Assembly (NCBI GenBank): GCA_030704615.1
Contig: CM060731.1
Coordinates: 72,646,756-72,710,755 of the forward strand
Reading direction: 5' to 3'
Origin: Takakia lepidozioides
Lineage: Eukaryota; Streptophyta; Takakiopsida; Takakiales; Takakiaceae
DNA: 64,000 bases
Position 1 is the stretch's first letter. The number at the start of each line of letters is the position of its first letter. The notes beneath the pieces were generated by a model, which was not told the DNA's origin, made no database searches, and was given only the letters and a program-made list of their open reading frames with translations. The position numbers and the translations under genes were made by a program. Shown here one piece after another: positions 11,776-22,934 of this stretch.

Positions 11776-12238
11776 TCATCTTCTTGTAGTGATAATGAAA
11801 GTGAAGATAATGGAAACCCTCCACTCATGAATCCACTCAATCACATAAACTAAGTCAAGCCAAGGGCACCCTTGCTAAGGGAATCCACCCTACAAAGCAC
11901 TCACCACACTCCCTCTCAATACCTAGAGCTATGGAGGTGAGAGAGGCTCATGGAGGCTCAACTACAAGAAGATGAGCCTTCTCCATTCTCATAAGGGGAA
12001 AACCTATCCCCATGTCCCAAGTGAGGCGTCGAGGAAGCTCATCTTCTTGTAGTTGAGCCTCCATGAGCCTCTCTCACCTCCATAGCTCTAGGTATTGAGA
12101 TGGAGTGTGGTGAGTGCTTTGTAGGGTGGATTTCCTTAGCAAAGGTGCCCTTGGCTTAATTTAGTTTATGTGATTGAGTGGATTCATGAGTGGAGGGTTT
12201 CCATTATCTTCACTTTCATTATCACTACAAGAAGATGA
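11776..12238. repeat. Inverted repeat, two 202-bp arms with a 59-bp spacer
   Basis: The arm at 11776-11977 is nearly the reverse complement of 12037-12238. Both arms hold LTR sequence of the minus-strand gypsy family (CATCTTCTTGTAG at the ends, CACCTCCATAGCTCTAGG inside). The spacer sequence recurs in direct orientation just after the right arm (12239 onward). A transcript would form a long hairpin. Confidence 0.85.
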
Positions 12239-12539
12239 GCCTCCTCCATCCTCACAAGGGGAAAACCTATCCCCATGTCCCAAGTGAGGCTCGACATCTC
12301 ACTTGGCATGTGAGACCAAATGAAGTCCCATCACACAAAATATAAATATAAATATCTAAAATGTCCTAGTTAACTAGAAGTAGGTAATTCTAGATAACCA
12401 TGACTAAAACCATGACAACTGCTTCATTGTTTTTGTTGTCTTTGGAATATCTAACTAGACTGTTTTTTAATATAATTACTCCCACGACTGCTTGAACGGA
12501 GGTTGTTCCCGTCTTTCGCGAGTGAAAGGACGAAAGAAA

Positions 12540-14074
12540 AAGGAGGTGCCCAAACCGACTCCGCACATGCCACGTGCCATTGCCTAAACGCGTCGTGGCC
12601 ATCGACCCGGGCCAATAATACCTCTACATGGGAGTGGTGTATTCGTCCAAAGGAGAGGCTGCGCTGAACAAGCCGTGGGTGGGACAAAGTGGACCGGTTC
12701 CAAATGACCCGCTGCAGCAAGTCGTGGTTCTACACCATATGCGGATACCGGCGGCGGGCCAAGCTGACGAAGAGGTGGATAGCCAGTAACCAAGCCGCAG
12801 TTCAATTCGAGGGACAACACCGTCTTCACTAAGGTGGCAACTTTAGCGAGGTATATCCTGTATGCGGCGTCAATGTTGACACATCTCCTGACGTTGAATG
12901 AGTTCTATGTGGTGAATAGAGGTTGGGTAGCGCGCGAGCATGTTCACGTGAGCACAAGGGCATCTTCCCCGAATTTCTGCGAAATTTCCGTGAAATATCT
13001 GCAGCGAAATGAAATTGGCGAAACTAACAATTATGCGAAACTAACACATAAAGAACAAGTAGCCCCTATACCTGATGAACATGTTACCCTATAGGCATGG
13101 TTTTTTCTCAATGCGAAACCCACCGCTGCTTAGGTTTGTCCCATATCACATATCATTTCTCAATGCGAAATTCAGTTTGTGCCCATAGCACATATAATTT
13201 CCCACTGCGGAATTCACCTAACTATTTCTCACCGCGAAATTCAGTTTGTGCCCATAGCACATATCATTTCTCAATGCGAAATTCAGTTTGTGCCATAGCA
13301 CATATCATTTTTCAATGCGAAATTCACCTAAACTATCATTTCTCACTGCGAAATTTAGTTTGTGCCCATAGCACATATCATTTCTCAATGCGAAATTCAC
13401 CAACGCCGTTATAGGTTTAGGGTTTCTGGCTACACTACTGAAGGTTTTGCCTCGCTGAATTGGTGCAGATGTACCGTACAAATTCACCAAAAACTATACC
13501 CGCTTATGGTTTTATTCCGTTTTGAAATCATATAACTCCTATGACCGAGGTTAAAAAATATAAAACTCCCATGACCATAGGTCGTGCTAACGTGAGCTCC
13601 CAGGATATCAACCCCCTAATGAATAAGAGGATGAGGGAGATGAGGTGGGCGACGTGGATAAAGACGGAACGGGCCTACGCGAATGACCCCACGACGGTGG
13701 TAGCCTTCCGGGACGCCTCTTTCGCTAGCCCCGGAACGAAAACCACGCCAACCTCCAAGCTACAAAAAAAGGTACGGGAGAAGGCCGGCGAGATGGTGAT
13801 GGTGGACGAGTTTAGAACTAGCCAACTATGTTGCGGTTAGCAGCGAAAGGATGGAGGCCATGCCCCAGTGCCGATTCCCGGAAGCATGGGGCGTTGCGGC
13901 TCATAGGCGGTCCAACTGTGTGCCAACACAGCCTCCTATGGGACTACATGGAACCGAGACGTCAACGCGGCGGTCAACATCATGCACCGGTTTTGGGAAA
14001 TGAGGGACTCCCGGCCTCGCCGGAGGGGGTGCCCCGCCGAGGCAGCCCCGCCGCAGATCTCATTAAGACTGTCA
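12540..14074 (+). pseudogene. Fanzor (eukaryotic TnpB-like RNA-guided nuclease) pseudogene
   Basis: Disjoint plus-strand frames together resemble a Fanzor protein. At about 12590 is VVAIDPGQ, then a stop, then YLYMGVVYSSKGE: this is the RuvC-I block with its aspartate. At about 12705-12830, in another frame, comes CSKSWFYTICGYRRRAKLTK, a conserved middle segment. At 13541-13840 come NKRMREMRW, VVAFRDASFASP and MVDEFRTSQLCC, the RuvC-II glutamate block and start of the zinc ribbon. At 13915-13985, in a third frame, come LCANTASYG and TTWNRDVNAAVNIM, the second half of the zinc ribbon and RuvC-III aspartate. Stops, frameshifts and a repeat-filled gap (about 12900-13540) make it non-functional. 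The family is a programmable RNA-guided nuclease spread with transposons; no guide RNA or element ends were identified. Confidence 0.8.
13094..13414. repeat. Tandem repeat array within the Fanzor pseudogene
   Basis: Units built from CCCATAGCACATATCA and TTTCTCAATGCGAAATTCA recur about six to seven times, with unit length of roughly 45-60 bp. The array falls between the middle and C-terminal blocks of the Fanzor remnant and encodes nothing recognisable. Confidence 0.85.
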
Positions 14075-14097
14075 TAGTAACAGGCAATCCACGCTGA

Positions 14098-14475
14098 GCG
14101 GGGTGAGGGTGTAAACCCTCTCCACGACGATGCACAACTGTGAGTTTTGATACTCACATTGGCGAAGAGAATGGTTTGCCAAAAAGACAATGGTGATGAT
14201 GTGAGACAACATGCGACTAGGGTTAAGGAAATCTGCAAAGGACGATTGTGTGATTTGCCACCTACAGAGCAACATTTTGATTGAGGGGTACCTACCAAAG
14301 ACCAGAAGTGGGTAAGGTGGCATCTAGCTGGAGTGGAGAGTTGGAAGAGAGAACATCTCACCATGGCTAATAAGGGCGAAAAGGAAGACATCAAGTCAAA
14401 ACTGAAACAGTGATGAGCTCTTCGAACAGACTGAGATCTTAGAGCAAACTGTAGACATGAACTCACCACCGTGGC
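14098..14475. other. No gene recognised (3' flank of carrier gene)
   Basis: Between the Fanzor remnant and the stop codon of the minus-strand carrier. Probably contains the carrier's 3' untranslated region; no other feature seen. Confidence 0.4.
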
Positions 14476-17010
14476 TCAACGTGGAGAATTGTTGTCAACA
14501 TCAAGCACAAGCTTAAATTTCTCATATAACATCCAGGAAAGGCCTGATGAGGGCATCACTTTCAAGCTACTCGCACCAAGCCCTCTATAGAAGCCCTTTG
14601 CTCCCTCTTCATCTAGAATACTACGAATAGTGTCCAGCATGCTATTTGGTGTTCTCCTTCCAAGAACTGCCCCTACTATCATCCTCTTCCGGGTTACCTC
14701 AAAAGGAAATGTTGCTGCACTAGAAGCCAAGCCTTCACACCCACAAGGGAAAAGTCGTGAGCTGAGTCACAGGGGCAAAAGTAGCATGGTCCACCACATG
14801 AAAGCAGTGAAAAAATATCACTCCATGATATCCCAAGAAACAGTTCCCTAGAATGCCTTTTGCACTCTTTCACCAGAAAAGCCTTGTCACCCTATATATT
14901 CAATTCTCTGCACATAGAAGAATCCAAGGCAAAACAACTGGACAGGGGAAGGGGAGAGAGAAAAATAAAGAAGCTCAAACTGCCCAAGGGCAAAAGTAGA
15001 ACAACACATGAGAAACAGAAAGAGAAGAGGTGAGGTAGTGACCTGCAAAAGCACCAATTGTAAGGGTCTCCAAAGGCCCCAGTCGCTTTTGGTGAGTATG
15101 GTGGTGATATGCATGAGTGAGGGTATCATAAACAAAGTAATAAGCAGCACAATAGGGCACCAATCCTATCATCGTGGGAGCCAGACCCCCATAGAAGGCC
15201 CCTAAGCCCTCTTCTTGCGCTATCTTCCCAAAGGCCTGCCTAATGTTTTGGTAAGCTCCTGTATGCACCGTAAATCTGTCCTGCAATCCATGGAACATAC
15301 TAACCAGATTCAACATCAGCAGACAACAAAATAGAAGAAGAAGACTCTGGCCGAAGCCAGCAAAATTAAGGGCCCCTTCACCTCACAGCTGCTGTCCCTC
15401 TTTCCGGGGTGGGCTCTACACAACAATACAGTTGTATAGGGTTTGGACAAATGCTCCATTCTTGTGAACCGTGGGGCCTCTAGACATTCTCCCATCAGAC
15501 ATGTAGTGTTGCTGAAGTCCAAAGCTAATGATACAAAGATCTGTACTTCATGTCACAAGTGTCCATGGCCAGATCCTGCCATCATGGCACACTACCCCTA
15601 CCCAGAAACCTCCCCATTAAACAACTCTATGGAACACAAAAGAACAAAAGAAAATCTCAAGGGGTTGGGTCACCATACATACCTTGAGGACTTCAAGGGG
15701 GTAGCACAAAACAGTGCTACACATTCCAGCTACTGCTCCTGCAATCATCGAAGGTGATATCCAGCCTACGGGAACTTTTAATACATGACCCAGCACTCTG
15801 ATCTGTGGGGAACCTTCAGTTGCCCACCGATTCTTGGCAGAAGAAACAGCCCTCTTCACAGCTTCAAATGTTGACAGCTCAATTGCCTGCAAAGGAGCAG
15901 TGCGTAATGCATTGATCCCATTACCCCTCCATAGTCCACGCCAACCATGTTTGTCAAGCACCTCATGCAGACTTCCAATAATGCTCTTTGAGCCAACACC
16001 TACAATCAGTCTTGTCCTGTAAACCATTATAATCCTTGATTCAGATACAGCTGCACTTTCCTCATAACTGTTGCCAAAATTGCCAAGCCTTCCTGAGATA
16101 TTACCATAGGCTCACTTGGACCACTTCGCACTTAAACTTCACAGTGGTCGGCAATCTGAAATTCTTGTTTCCAGTTGTACTGGAAGTTAAGGCCCACTAC
16201 ATCCATTTTCAACATCATGGGAGGAGCATTTGGTGCAGGTTCCCAGGCGCTTCTGAAAAAAACTGGTAGTTGACCACCTATAATCACTTTAATCCTGTTC
16301 CACTACTAGATCTCTTGCAAAATTCAACACGAAATTATTAACGAGAACAGCTCCCAACATATACATTTTTGTCCCAGAAGGCTACAAGGGTTTTTCATGG
16401 CCAACACCAGAGTCCATTGCTTTTTGGGCATCCTAGTCCTCGGGATGGTATGTGCAACTACCAAATGTTATGCAAGTGTTTCCTTGAGCCAATTGAAACC
16501 AAAATCAGCTTCATTCTTCCCTGGTAAATTCTGCTAGAATCTTGTTATTGGGTGTGACACTCACCTTACAGTTTCAATGGGTGCCACAATGGACTTGGAC
16601 AGAGCCCCTGATAATGCTCCACTTACAAATATTCGGAATTCCCTGCTTCTAAACCCTTCCTTCACCACAAAAGTTGAATGTTTGTAGTCTTTGACCCTTA
16701 CATATAGAATAATATACACAAATCTCGCACCCATAATGCAATACAAACGTTGTGCTTAGCTGAGAAAGACCTGCGAATGAAGAATCGGGGACCTACACAA
16801 CTATGCTTGCAAGAAAATTGCAGATATAAAGGAGGATATCGTGGATATTGCGCAAATGCATAGACGCAAGAAGCACCTTTAGATCCGCATAAGATATGTA
16901 GAAGATAAAACAGAATCAAAACTCACCATCAAATTCTTCGAAAGATCGCTGCCATTCGTCCGGAGCCTACTTGTGGGGTGTTCAACAATCGCTAACTTGT
17001 CCGATGTCAT
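14476..17010 (-). CDS. Mitochondrial carrier family protein, BTL-type probable adenine nucleotide transporter
   Basis: Five minus-strand exons join in frame to about 335 residues: 17010-16927, 16659-16565, 16016-15683, 15280-15043 and 14732-14476. Introns are 267, 548, 402 and 310 bp with GT...AG ends. The product has three repeats of the carrier family. Signature-like PxEx2R/K motifs are APIETVRTR, YPLEVLKDR and FPFEVTRKR; each is followed by a repeat with a GxxGxxxGL-type stretch (GWRGLWRGNGIN, GLGAFYGGLAP, GAKGFYRGLGA). Order and wording resemble Arabidopsis At3g20240 (BTL1), of similar length. Such proteins sit in the mitochondrial or plastid inner envelope and exchange nucleotides. The first exon, ending at a GATG/GTGAGT donor, is less certain than the other four. 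All four introns lie in coding sequence. The neighbours have no functional relation. Confidence 0.85.
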
Positions 17011-17917
17011 TATCAGGTGATTTCAATTCACCTTCAACTCCTCACACGCCTGCTGTTTTCAGATGATTGAAGTTAAAAAGGGCTTTGGAAGCAGTTTCTT
17101 CTAATGCGGAACGGGTGGAGGAGCTGAAACAAAGAACTGAACCAGACTAGAGAAGAGTAGCTACTTTAGGCTGTTGTTCTCACTGGTGAAAACGCAACAT
17201 CGTGGTACAAATAGTGTGCCAAATAGGACAAGACTACACACAATTCCGGGTCTGAATCCAAGGCACGCATGAGCTCTGGATCATCCTATAGTGCATCACA
17301 CTGACCATGTCACTTCTGCAATCCCGTGAACTCACTTAGCAGTGCGAAAGCAATTCCAAATCGGCATCTCGAACCTCCAGAGATTTGTCATTTCTTTCTA
17401 ATCTGCCCTGCATTCATCTACTGCACCCACGACAGACATGACGATCTCCCAAATTCCACATTTGCATTTGTGGGTTGTTTTCTTTGCAAGATCAGCTTGA
17501 ACAGACGAACAGACCCACTCCAACCACGGCTAGAACTTTATAAATCCGCGGCACGCACCTTGTTTCCACGGGCACCCATCGTGCCACCCAGATTTCGCAG
17601 CGTTAATGTTTCCAGTTTCCACCTCCGCATCTCATCAGTTGTCTCCTGAGAACTGACACTTGGACAAAGAGACCGGCCATGGACGCTAGGTGATTGGCTG
17701 TAGCTGGGTGGGGTTGTGAGGTACATCCCCCCAAAAATGGTGTGAAATGAGAGCCAACAATTACTTTACCCCCTGGCAGCACGGCCCAACTGCTCATGTG
17801 CCTAGCACAAGAGTCATATGTACATGGAAAGAGGGGATGAGGTGTGTGATGAAGCTTGGATATGAAGGAGAAGATGGGCAGCAGGGAGGGGCCGTGTAAG
17901 GAGGAACAGCAGAAGCA
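17011..17917. other. No gene recognised (5' flank of carrier gene)
   Basis: Upstream of the minus-strand carrier start. It presumably contains that gene's promoter and 5' untranslated region, but no specific element could be supported. Confidence 0.4.
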
Positions 17918-18270
17918 GTGGGTGAGTGTGCGCAGGCAGAGCCCATGTGTGCAAGAAGATCCCCGCTTCGTCTTCGTTTCCTGGAAAATGCCATAGGTTC
18001 AGCCGAACATCTTTCCCTTGTTAGCATGTATGCCAAATGTGGGAGCTTGAAGGATGGACGTCAAGTGTTTGACAAAATGCCTGATCACAATGTGGTCTCA
18101 TGGAGTGCAATGATCGCAGGATATGCAAACATAACCGTGAGCAGAGCTGTTGATATGCACATGCTGCTCTTGTATGCCAAATGAGGGAGCGTAGAGGATG
18201 CGCGTCATGTGTTCGACATATAGCTCACCGAAATGTGGTCTCATGGACTGCAATCGGCATGGGTGGAGTA
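17918..18270 (+). pseudogene. PPR repeat fragment
   Basis: About two PPR repeats: [20 protein letters not shown], then [13 protein letters not shown], then, after a stop at 18182 and a further break, GSVEDARHVFD and a frame-shifted version of VSWTAIG and EAFEIYKHM. It has no usable start and no downstream E or DYW domain. It is probably a broken duplicate of the PPR gene starting near 20042. Confidence 0.7.
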
Positions 18271-20041
18271 GAGAAGCTTTTGAGATCTATAAACACATGA
18301 TAGATTTTTCCAATGTTGATGGGTGCCGGGATCCCTTGACTTCTACTGGTTCAGAATAAGGGCTGAATATAAGGATGTGTGGGAGGGTGGCTGCACACAG
18401 ATATGAGTTAGAATTGAAGATTGTGCCAAGGGATCCCAGTTTAGAGGCGAAATGCAAATTAGATGCTTGAGTACGAATCCACCATGTACTTTCCATTTCG
18501 TGCCAATGTCAAAGAGGTATGTCACACTCCCATCGTCCTATTGAAGGCCATGGACCCCTCTGACCTATTTTGGGTACACCTGCTTCATGAGGCGTGCAAA
18601 GTCTTGCGGAGGTCAAGGATCTAATTTTCTTTAGATAGCTCATTCTAGCAGCATGAAAGGTAGTGTCTTGGTGTTTGTGAAGATTGTGCAACTCTGCCCC
18701 CTGTGTGCGCGAAATAGTTAGGTCAAATCTTATTTTTCACTGCTCTGAGTAAAAGTCATCTCACAAGGCCACACTTCTGTGCATGGAGGAGTAGTGAGTT
18801 TGAACCCCTCAAAAAACTAAGACATCTCTGACACCAGGATTACGGGTGCAGTCTATGCTTAACAGCAGGGGTGAGCCCGAGTTCATGCTACCTCAGTGCT
18901 ATGTCCAACAAGCCCCCCCATTGCAGGTATGCCCTTCACCAGTCAACCTTTTCAAAATGTGGCCCTGGCATAATTGTATTCTAAAGTTAGGGCATTATCT
19001 TTGAGCATTTAGTGGTTTTATTAATTCATGTAGGTTCTCTATCAACTTGCAAAGCAATGAAGAGATCGTGCTGTGATTGTATCCCCTGGGACTTGAACTG
19101 GTTACGCAAGCACAGTGGGATTTTAAAGCATAGCCTGGAGAGATCTCATGGAGGGAGTTGTTATAAATCAAAGATTTATCAAACAAAAACCGGTTTGCGG
19201 TTGGAGTGGCTACTTGGAGTTCGTGTCAAAAACGGAAGTAGAACATGAGAACGTCTTACAGAGTTTTCGAAAGGCGGCTTATGTAGTTTCTCTGCATTTC
19301 ACGAAAGACTCGTGGTTTTTCTTCCATTGTCCATTAAAGCATGTGCCATTTTGAGCTTAAATTCAGGATGTTTTTGGGCACAAAAATGTAACACTTCTAA
19401 TTGGGGTTATTGTCTGGTGTATCTACAGCCTGGCAATTTCAGTAAGTTTCAGCAAGATACTCTGTTCTACATTTTCTACAGGTACAAATTGGGTACTATG
19501 ATCCTTATCGCTTGCTTTTAGTCTAGTGGCAGTTTCTATGCTTCAAATATTTTTGGTCCCAGTCTTTTGGTGGAGATTACAGTAATGTCTTTCCGTCGTG
19601 ATGTGGCAGTGGTCTGTTCACCAGGGAATAATCATTCTCTGGACACCTAAATTTGTGTTGGTTTGTCTTGATATTCAATCTTTTGTTTGTGAATATTTAT
19701 AGGGGTAAGTTTGGCCGCCTAGGAATCTTTCTGGCTCGTTGCAAAAGTCTCGTTCCCTTAGGGGAGGAAAATAGGGGAGGGATCATTGACATAAGACCTC
19801 GGTTGGTTATCTAAGGGTTTGTCATTTCTGTGCAGCATGCCTAATGATGAGGCGCAACGGTATGGAGCGACCAGAAACAGAGTGTGGAGCGACCAGAAAC
19901 AGTACGCAGTTGATCCTCAAACTAAAGGACTTATGTAGTTTGCTAGCTGTGGTAATATGTAGCAAACAGCCTATCCTTCTTCCTTTAAAGTATCTGCGAG
20001 CATGTTATGTGTTAATAAGTTTGAGTACAAAGCTCTGTAAC
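18271..20041. other. No gene recognised upstream of the PPR gene
   Basis: AT-rich sequence with scattered short frames and no family match. A leading exon of the PPR gene at 20042 may lie here, because that gene begins with an acceptor-like site rather than an ATG, but no convincing exon was identified. Confidence 0.4.
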
Positions 20042-22386
20042 TAAGATTTGAGTCATGCAGGATTGGAAGGTCCTACAAGGCACAGCTGTTTGTTGGACTT
20101 GAGGCTGGCAGCAGGGGTAGTTCCTCCAGCCTCACCACTGCTTTTGAAGGGCCACCGAGAGAGGGAGTCAATGGGAACTATTCTGGCACTTACAAGGATG
20201 TAAAGACAATATGTAAGGCAGGACGGCATAAAGAAGTGCTGCACATTTTGGACCAACGTGGCATTCAGGTAGACACCAATACATACATCTGCATCTTGCA
20301 GGAGTGCATCAACTTGAAAGATCTAGCAGAAGGAACGCGGGTTCATGCCCACATTCTCCAATGTGGATTAAAGCCAAACACCTTTCTACTCAGCACCCTT
20401 TTCAAAATGTATGCCAGGTGTGGGAGCATGGTGGATGCACAGCAAGTGTTTTTAAAAATGCCTGAGCGAAGTTTGTTTGCATGGACTGAAATGATAGCAG
20501 GATATGCCAAACATGGGCGTGGTAGGGAGGCTCTCATTGTCTATGAGCAAATGAAAAGGGAAGGGGTGACTCCAGACAAGGTCACGTTCACTTGCATTCT
20601 CAATGCCTGTGCCAGCCTAGGGGCCCTTGAAAAGGGCAAAGCAGTCCATGATGATATCATCAAGGCTGGAATTGTACCAGATATCATTCTGGAGACTGCC
20701 CTTGGTAACATGTATGCCAAAAGTGGGAGCGTGAATGATGCGCGCAAAGTGTTTGACAATATGACTTTACGAGATGTGGTCTCATGGAACGCCATGATTG
20801 CAGGATATGCAAAGCATGGGTGTGGTAGGGAAGCCTTCCAGACATATGAGAAGATGCTAAATGAAGGGGTGCCTCGCAACAAAGTCACGTTCATCTGCGT
20901 TCTCAAGTCGTGTGCCACACTAGGGTCTCTAGAAATGGGCAAAAAGGTCCACGCCGACATCAGGAAAAGTGGAATTTCACCTGATATTAATCTGGAAAAC
21001 ACCCTTGTTGACATGTATGCAAAATGTGGGAGCGTAACTGATGCACGTCAAGTGTTCAACAAAATGGCTCAACGAGATGTTGTGTCATGGAACGCAATGA
21101 TCGGGGGATGCGCTCAGCATGAGTGTGGAAGGGAAGCTTTGGAGATCTATGAGTGGATGATAGGGGAAGGGGTGAAGCCAGACAACATAACGTTCATTTG
21201 CGTTCTCAATGCATGTGCCAGCCTAGGAACCCTGGATAAGGGCAAAGCGATCCACGCTGACATTGTCAAAGCTGTTATTGCGCCTGATGTCATTTTGGAG
21301 ACTGCCCTTGCTGACATGTATGCCAAATGTGGGAGCATGAGTGATGCACGTCAAGTATTTGACAAAATGGCTAAGCGAGATGTGTGCTCATGGAGCGTGA
21401 TGATCACAGGATATGCTCAGCATGGATGTGGTATGGAGGCTTTTGAGATCTACAAGGAAATGATAGGGGAAGCGGTGACACCCGACAGGATCACATTCAT
21501 TTCCATTCTCAACGCATGTGCCAGCATAGGAGCATTGGAAAAGGGCAAAGAGATCCATGCTTGCATCAGCGAAAGTGGAATTGCACCAGATATCATCCTG
21601 GAGAACACCCTTCTTGACATGTATGCCAAATGTGGGAGTGTCAAGGATGCTCGCCAAGTGTTTGACAACATGACCCATCGAGATGTGGTCTCATGGAATG
21701 CAATGATTGCAGGATATGCCCAGCTTGGGCGTGGTAGGGAGGCTTTGGAGATCTATGAGCAAATGATGTGGGAAGGGCTGACACCCGACAACATCACCTT
21801 CATTTGCATTCTCAATGCATGTGCTAGCCTGGCTGCCCTGGGAAATGGCAAAGAGGTTCATGCCGACATCGTGAAGGCCGGTTTCATGCCAGATATCATT
21901 CTGGAGACTGCCCTTGCTGACATGTATGCCAAATGTGGGAGCCTCAAGGATGCGCATCAAGTGTTCGACAACATGGTTCAACGAAACGTGGTTTCATGGA
22001 ACGTGATTATTGCAGGATATGCTCAGCATGGGTGTGCTTGGGAGGCGCTTCACCTATTTGAACTAATGCAAAAGGAAGGCCTGAGGCCAGATGAAATTAC
22101 CTTTGTAGGTGTTCTCACTGCATGTAGCCATGCCGGCCTGGTGGATGAAGGTTGTCACTACTTTGATTCCATGAGTGGAGATCATGGCCTCAGTCCCACA
22201 GTGGAGCATTTTGGCTGCATGGTGGACCTTCTTGGCCGTGTAGGGCGATTGGGTGAGGCAGAGGACCTGATTGATAAAATGCCAATCAAACCAGATGATT
22301 CGGTTTGGGTGGCCTTGCTTGGTGCATGCAGAATTCATGGTGATGTGGACCTAGCAGAACGTGTGGCAAAATGCCTTTTCAAGTAA
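20042..22386 (+). CDS. PLS-type PPR protein lacking the DYW domain
   Basis: An open frame runs from a stop near 20039 to the TAA at 22384-22386. The frame has no ATG before about 20407; a TCATGCAG/GATTGG acceptor at about 20060 suggests the start codon is in an upstream exon. It encodes about seven P-L-S rounds with near-identical wording (VSWNAMIAGYAQHGCGREAL, ETALADMYAKCGS, VTFICVLNACASLGALEKGK), then an E-domain start (GCMVDLLGRVGRLGEAEDLI, GACRIHGDVDLAERVAKCLF). Such proteins bind organellar RNA, one nucleotide per repeat. The frame stops within E; the same frame after the TAA still reads YVLLSNIYAAVGRW, so the stop has cut an older, longer protein. It may still bind RNA, possibly relying on a DYW partner supplied in trans. 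Confidence 0.85.
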
Positions 22387-22934
22387 GATCCACAGCATGC
22401 TATAACTTGTTATGTACTTCTATCGAACATCTATGCTGCGGTTGGCAGGTGGCACTATCAAGCTAAGGTGAAAACAATGATGAAAGATACAGGTGTCAGA
22501 AAGGAGCCGGGCGCAACTGCATGGAGGTGGACGAGGGTGCATACATTCCTAGTAGATGACAAATTCCATCCAGATATTGTGAAATCTATGCTGAGCTGAA
22601 CTGATTGTCCGGACTGATGAAGGAGGCAGGGTACATGCCCACGCTTTGTGTTACACATGATGTGGAGGAGCAAAAGGAATTTTCTCTTGAGAGAGTGCTC
22701 AAGGCCAAGACCACCAGTCGACACGACCACTACTCGCCCAAGCTTGAGAGTAACATGGAAGGCACAGGGGATCTCTTAGGCTACCTTTCAAAACTTGAAA
22801 AAGAACTGGGCACCTTGGAAGACAGATGTGGCCACTTCATTCAAGGGAAAAGTAGTGCCTCTGAGACAACTCCTGCACAATCATTGTCCAACACGATCAA
22901 CCTCCGAAAAAAAGAAACCAAAGACATAAATTGA
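22387..22934 (+). pseudogene. Residual E/E+ domain after the PPR stop codon
   Basis: In frame with the PPR gene, sequence after the TAA encodes TCYVLLSNIYAAVGRW, VKTMMKDTGVRKEPGA and VHTFLVDD, that is, the E and E+ domains. After more breaks a frame at 22605 gives LMKEAGYMP and HDVEEQKEFSLE, the end of E+. The HxE and terminal DYW blocks expected next are absent; the frame continues into unrelated sequence to 22934. Confidence 0.75.

Larger units (their letters stand above)
6277..12417 (-). mobile_element. Truncated Ty3/gypsy element (gag relative of the methyltransferase-carrying element)
   Basis: On the minus strand a 5' LTR-like end (TGTCATGGTTTTAGTC, at 12417) is followed by a leader of about 3.2 kb, then a gag region (9176 to about 6277). 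The gag is clearly related to that of the element at 49760-61731: both share the N-terminal TSGYTRR, the FIQEFDSWCDLQQMRNPQ stretch, the CCHC knuckles and the region just before the protease. Everything from the protease onward, including any methyltransferase, reverse transcriptase and 3' LTR, is missing. A solo LTR (6927-7653) is inserted in gag. A second LTR fragment of the same family lies at 28926-30200 in the opposite orientation. Confidence 0.85.
9177..12417 (-). repeat. 5' LTR and long untranslated leader of the minus-strand gypsy element
   Basis: The LTR start (TGTCATGG, 12417) is shared with the fragment at 28926, and homology to that fragment runs to about 11350. The part nearest gag (9480-9660) is clearly homologous to the leader of the other element (52380-52530), for example the GGAGGGGATCCAAGCACAAG phrase. 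The LTR-leader border and primer-binding site could not be located. No coding sequence is seen; the middle is filled by minisatellites. Confidence 0.7.

Noticed and set aside
22605-22934. Separate small gene downstream of the PPR gene
   Set aside because: Its first part is E+ domain wording continuous with the PPR gene; the rest resembles nothing.
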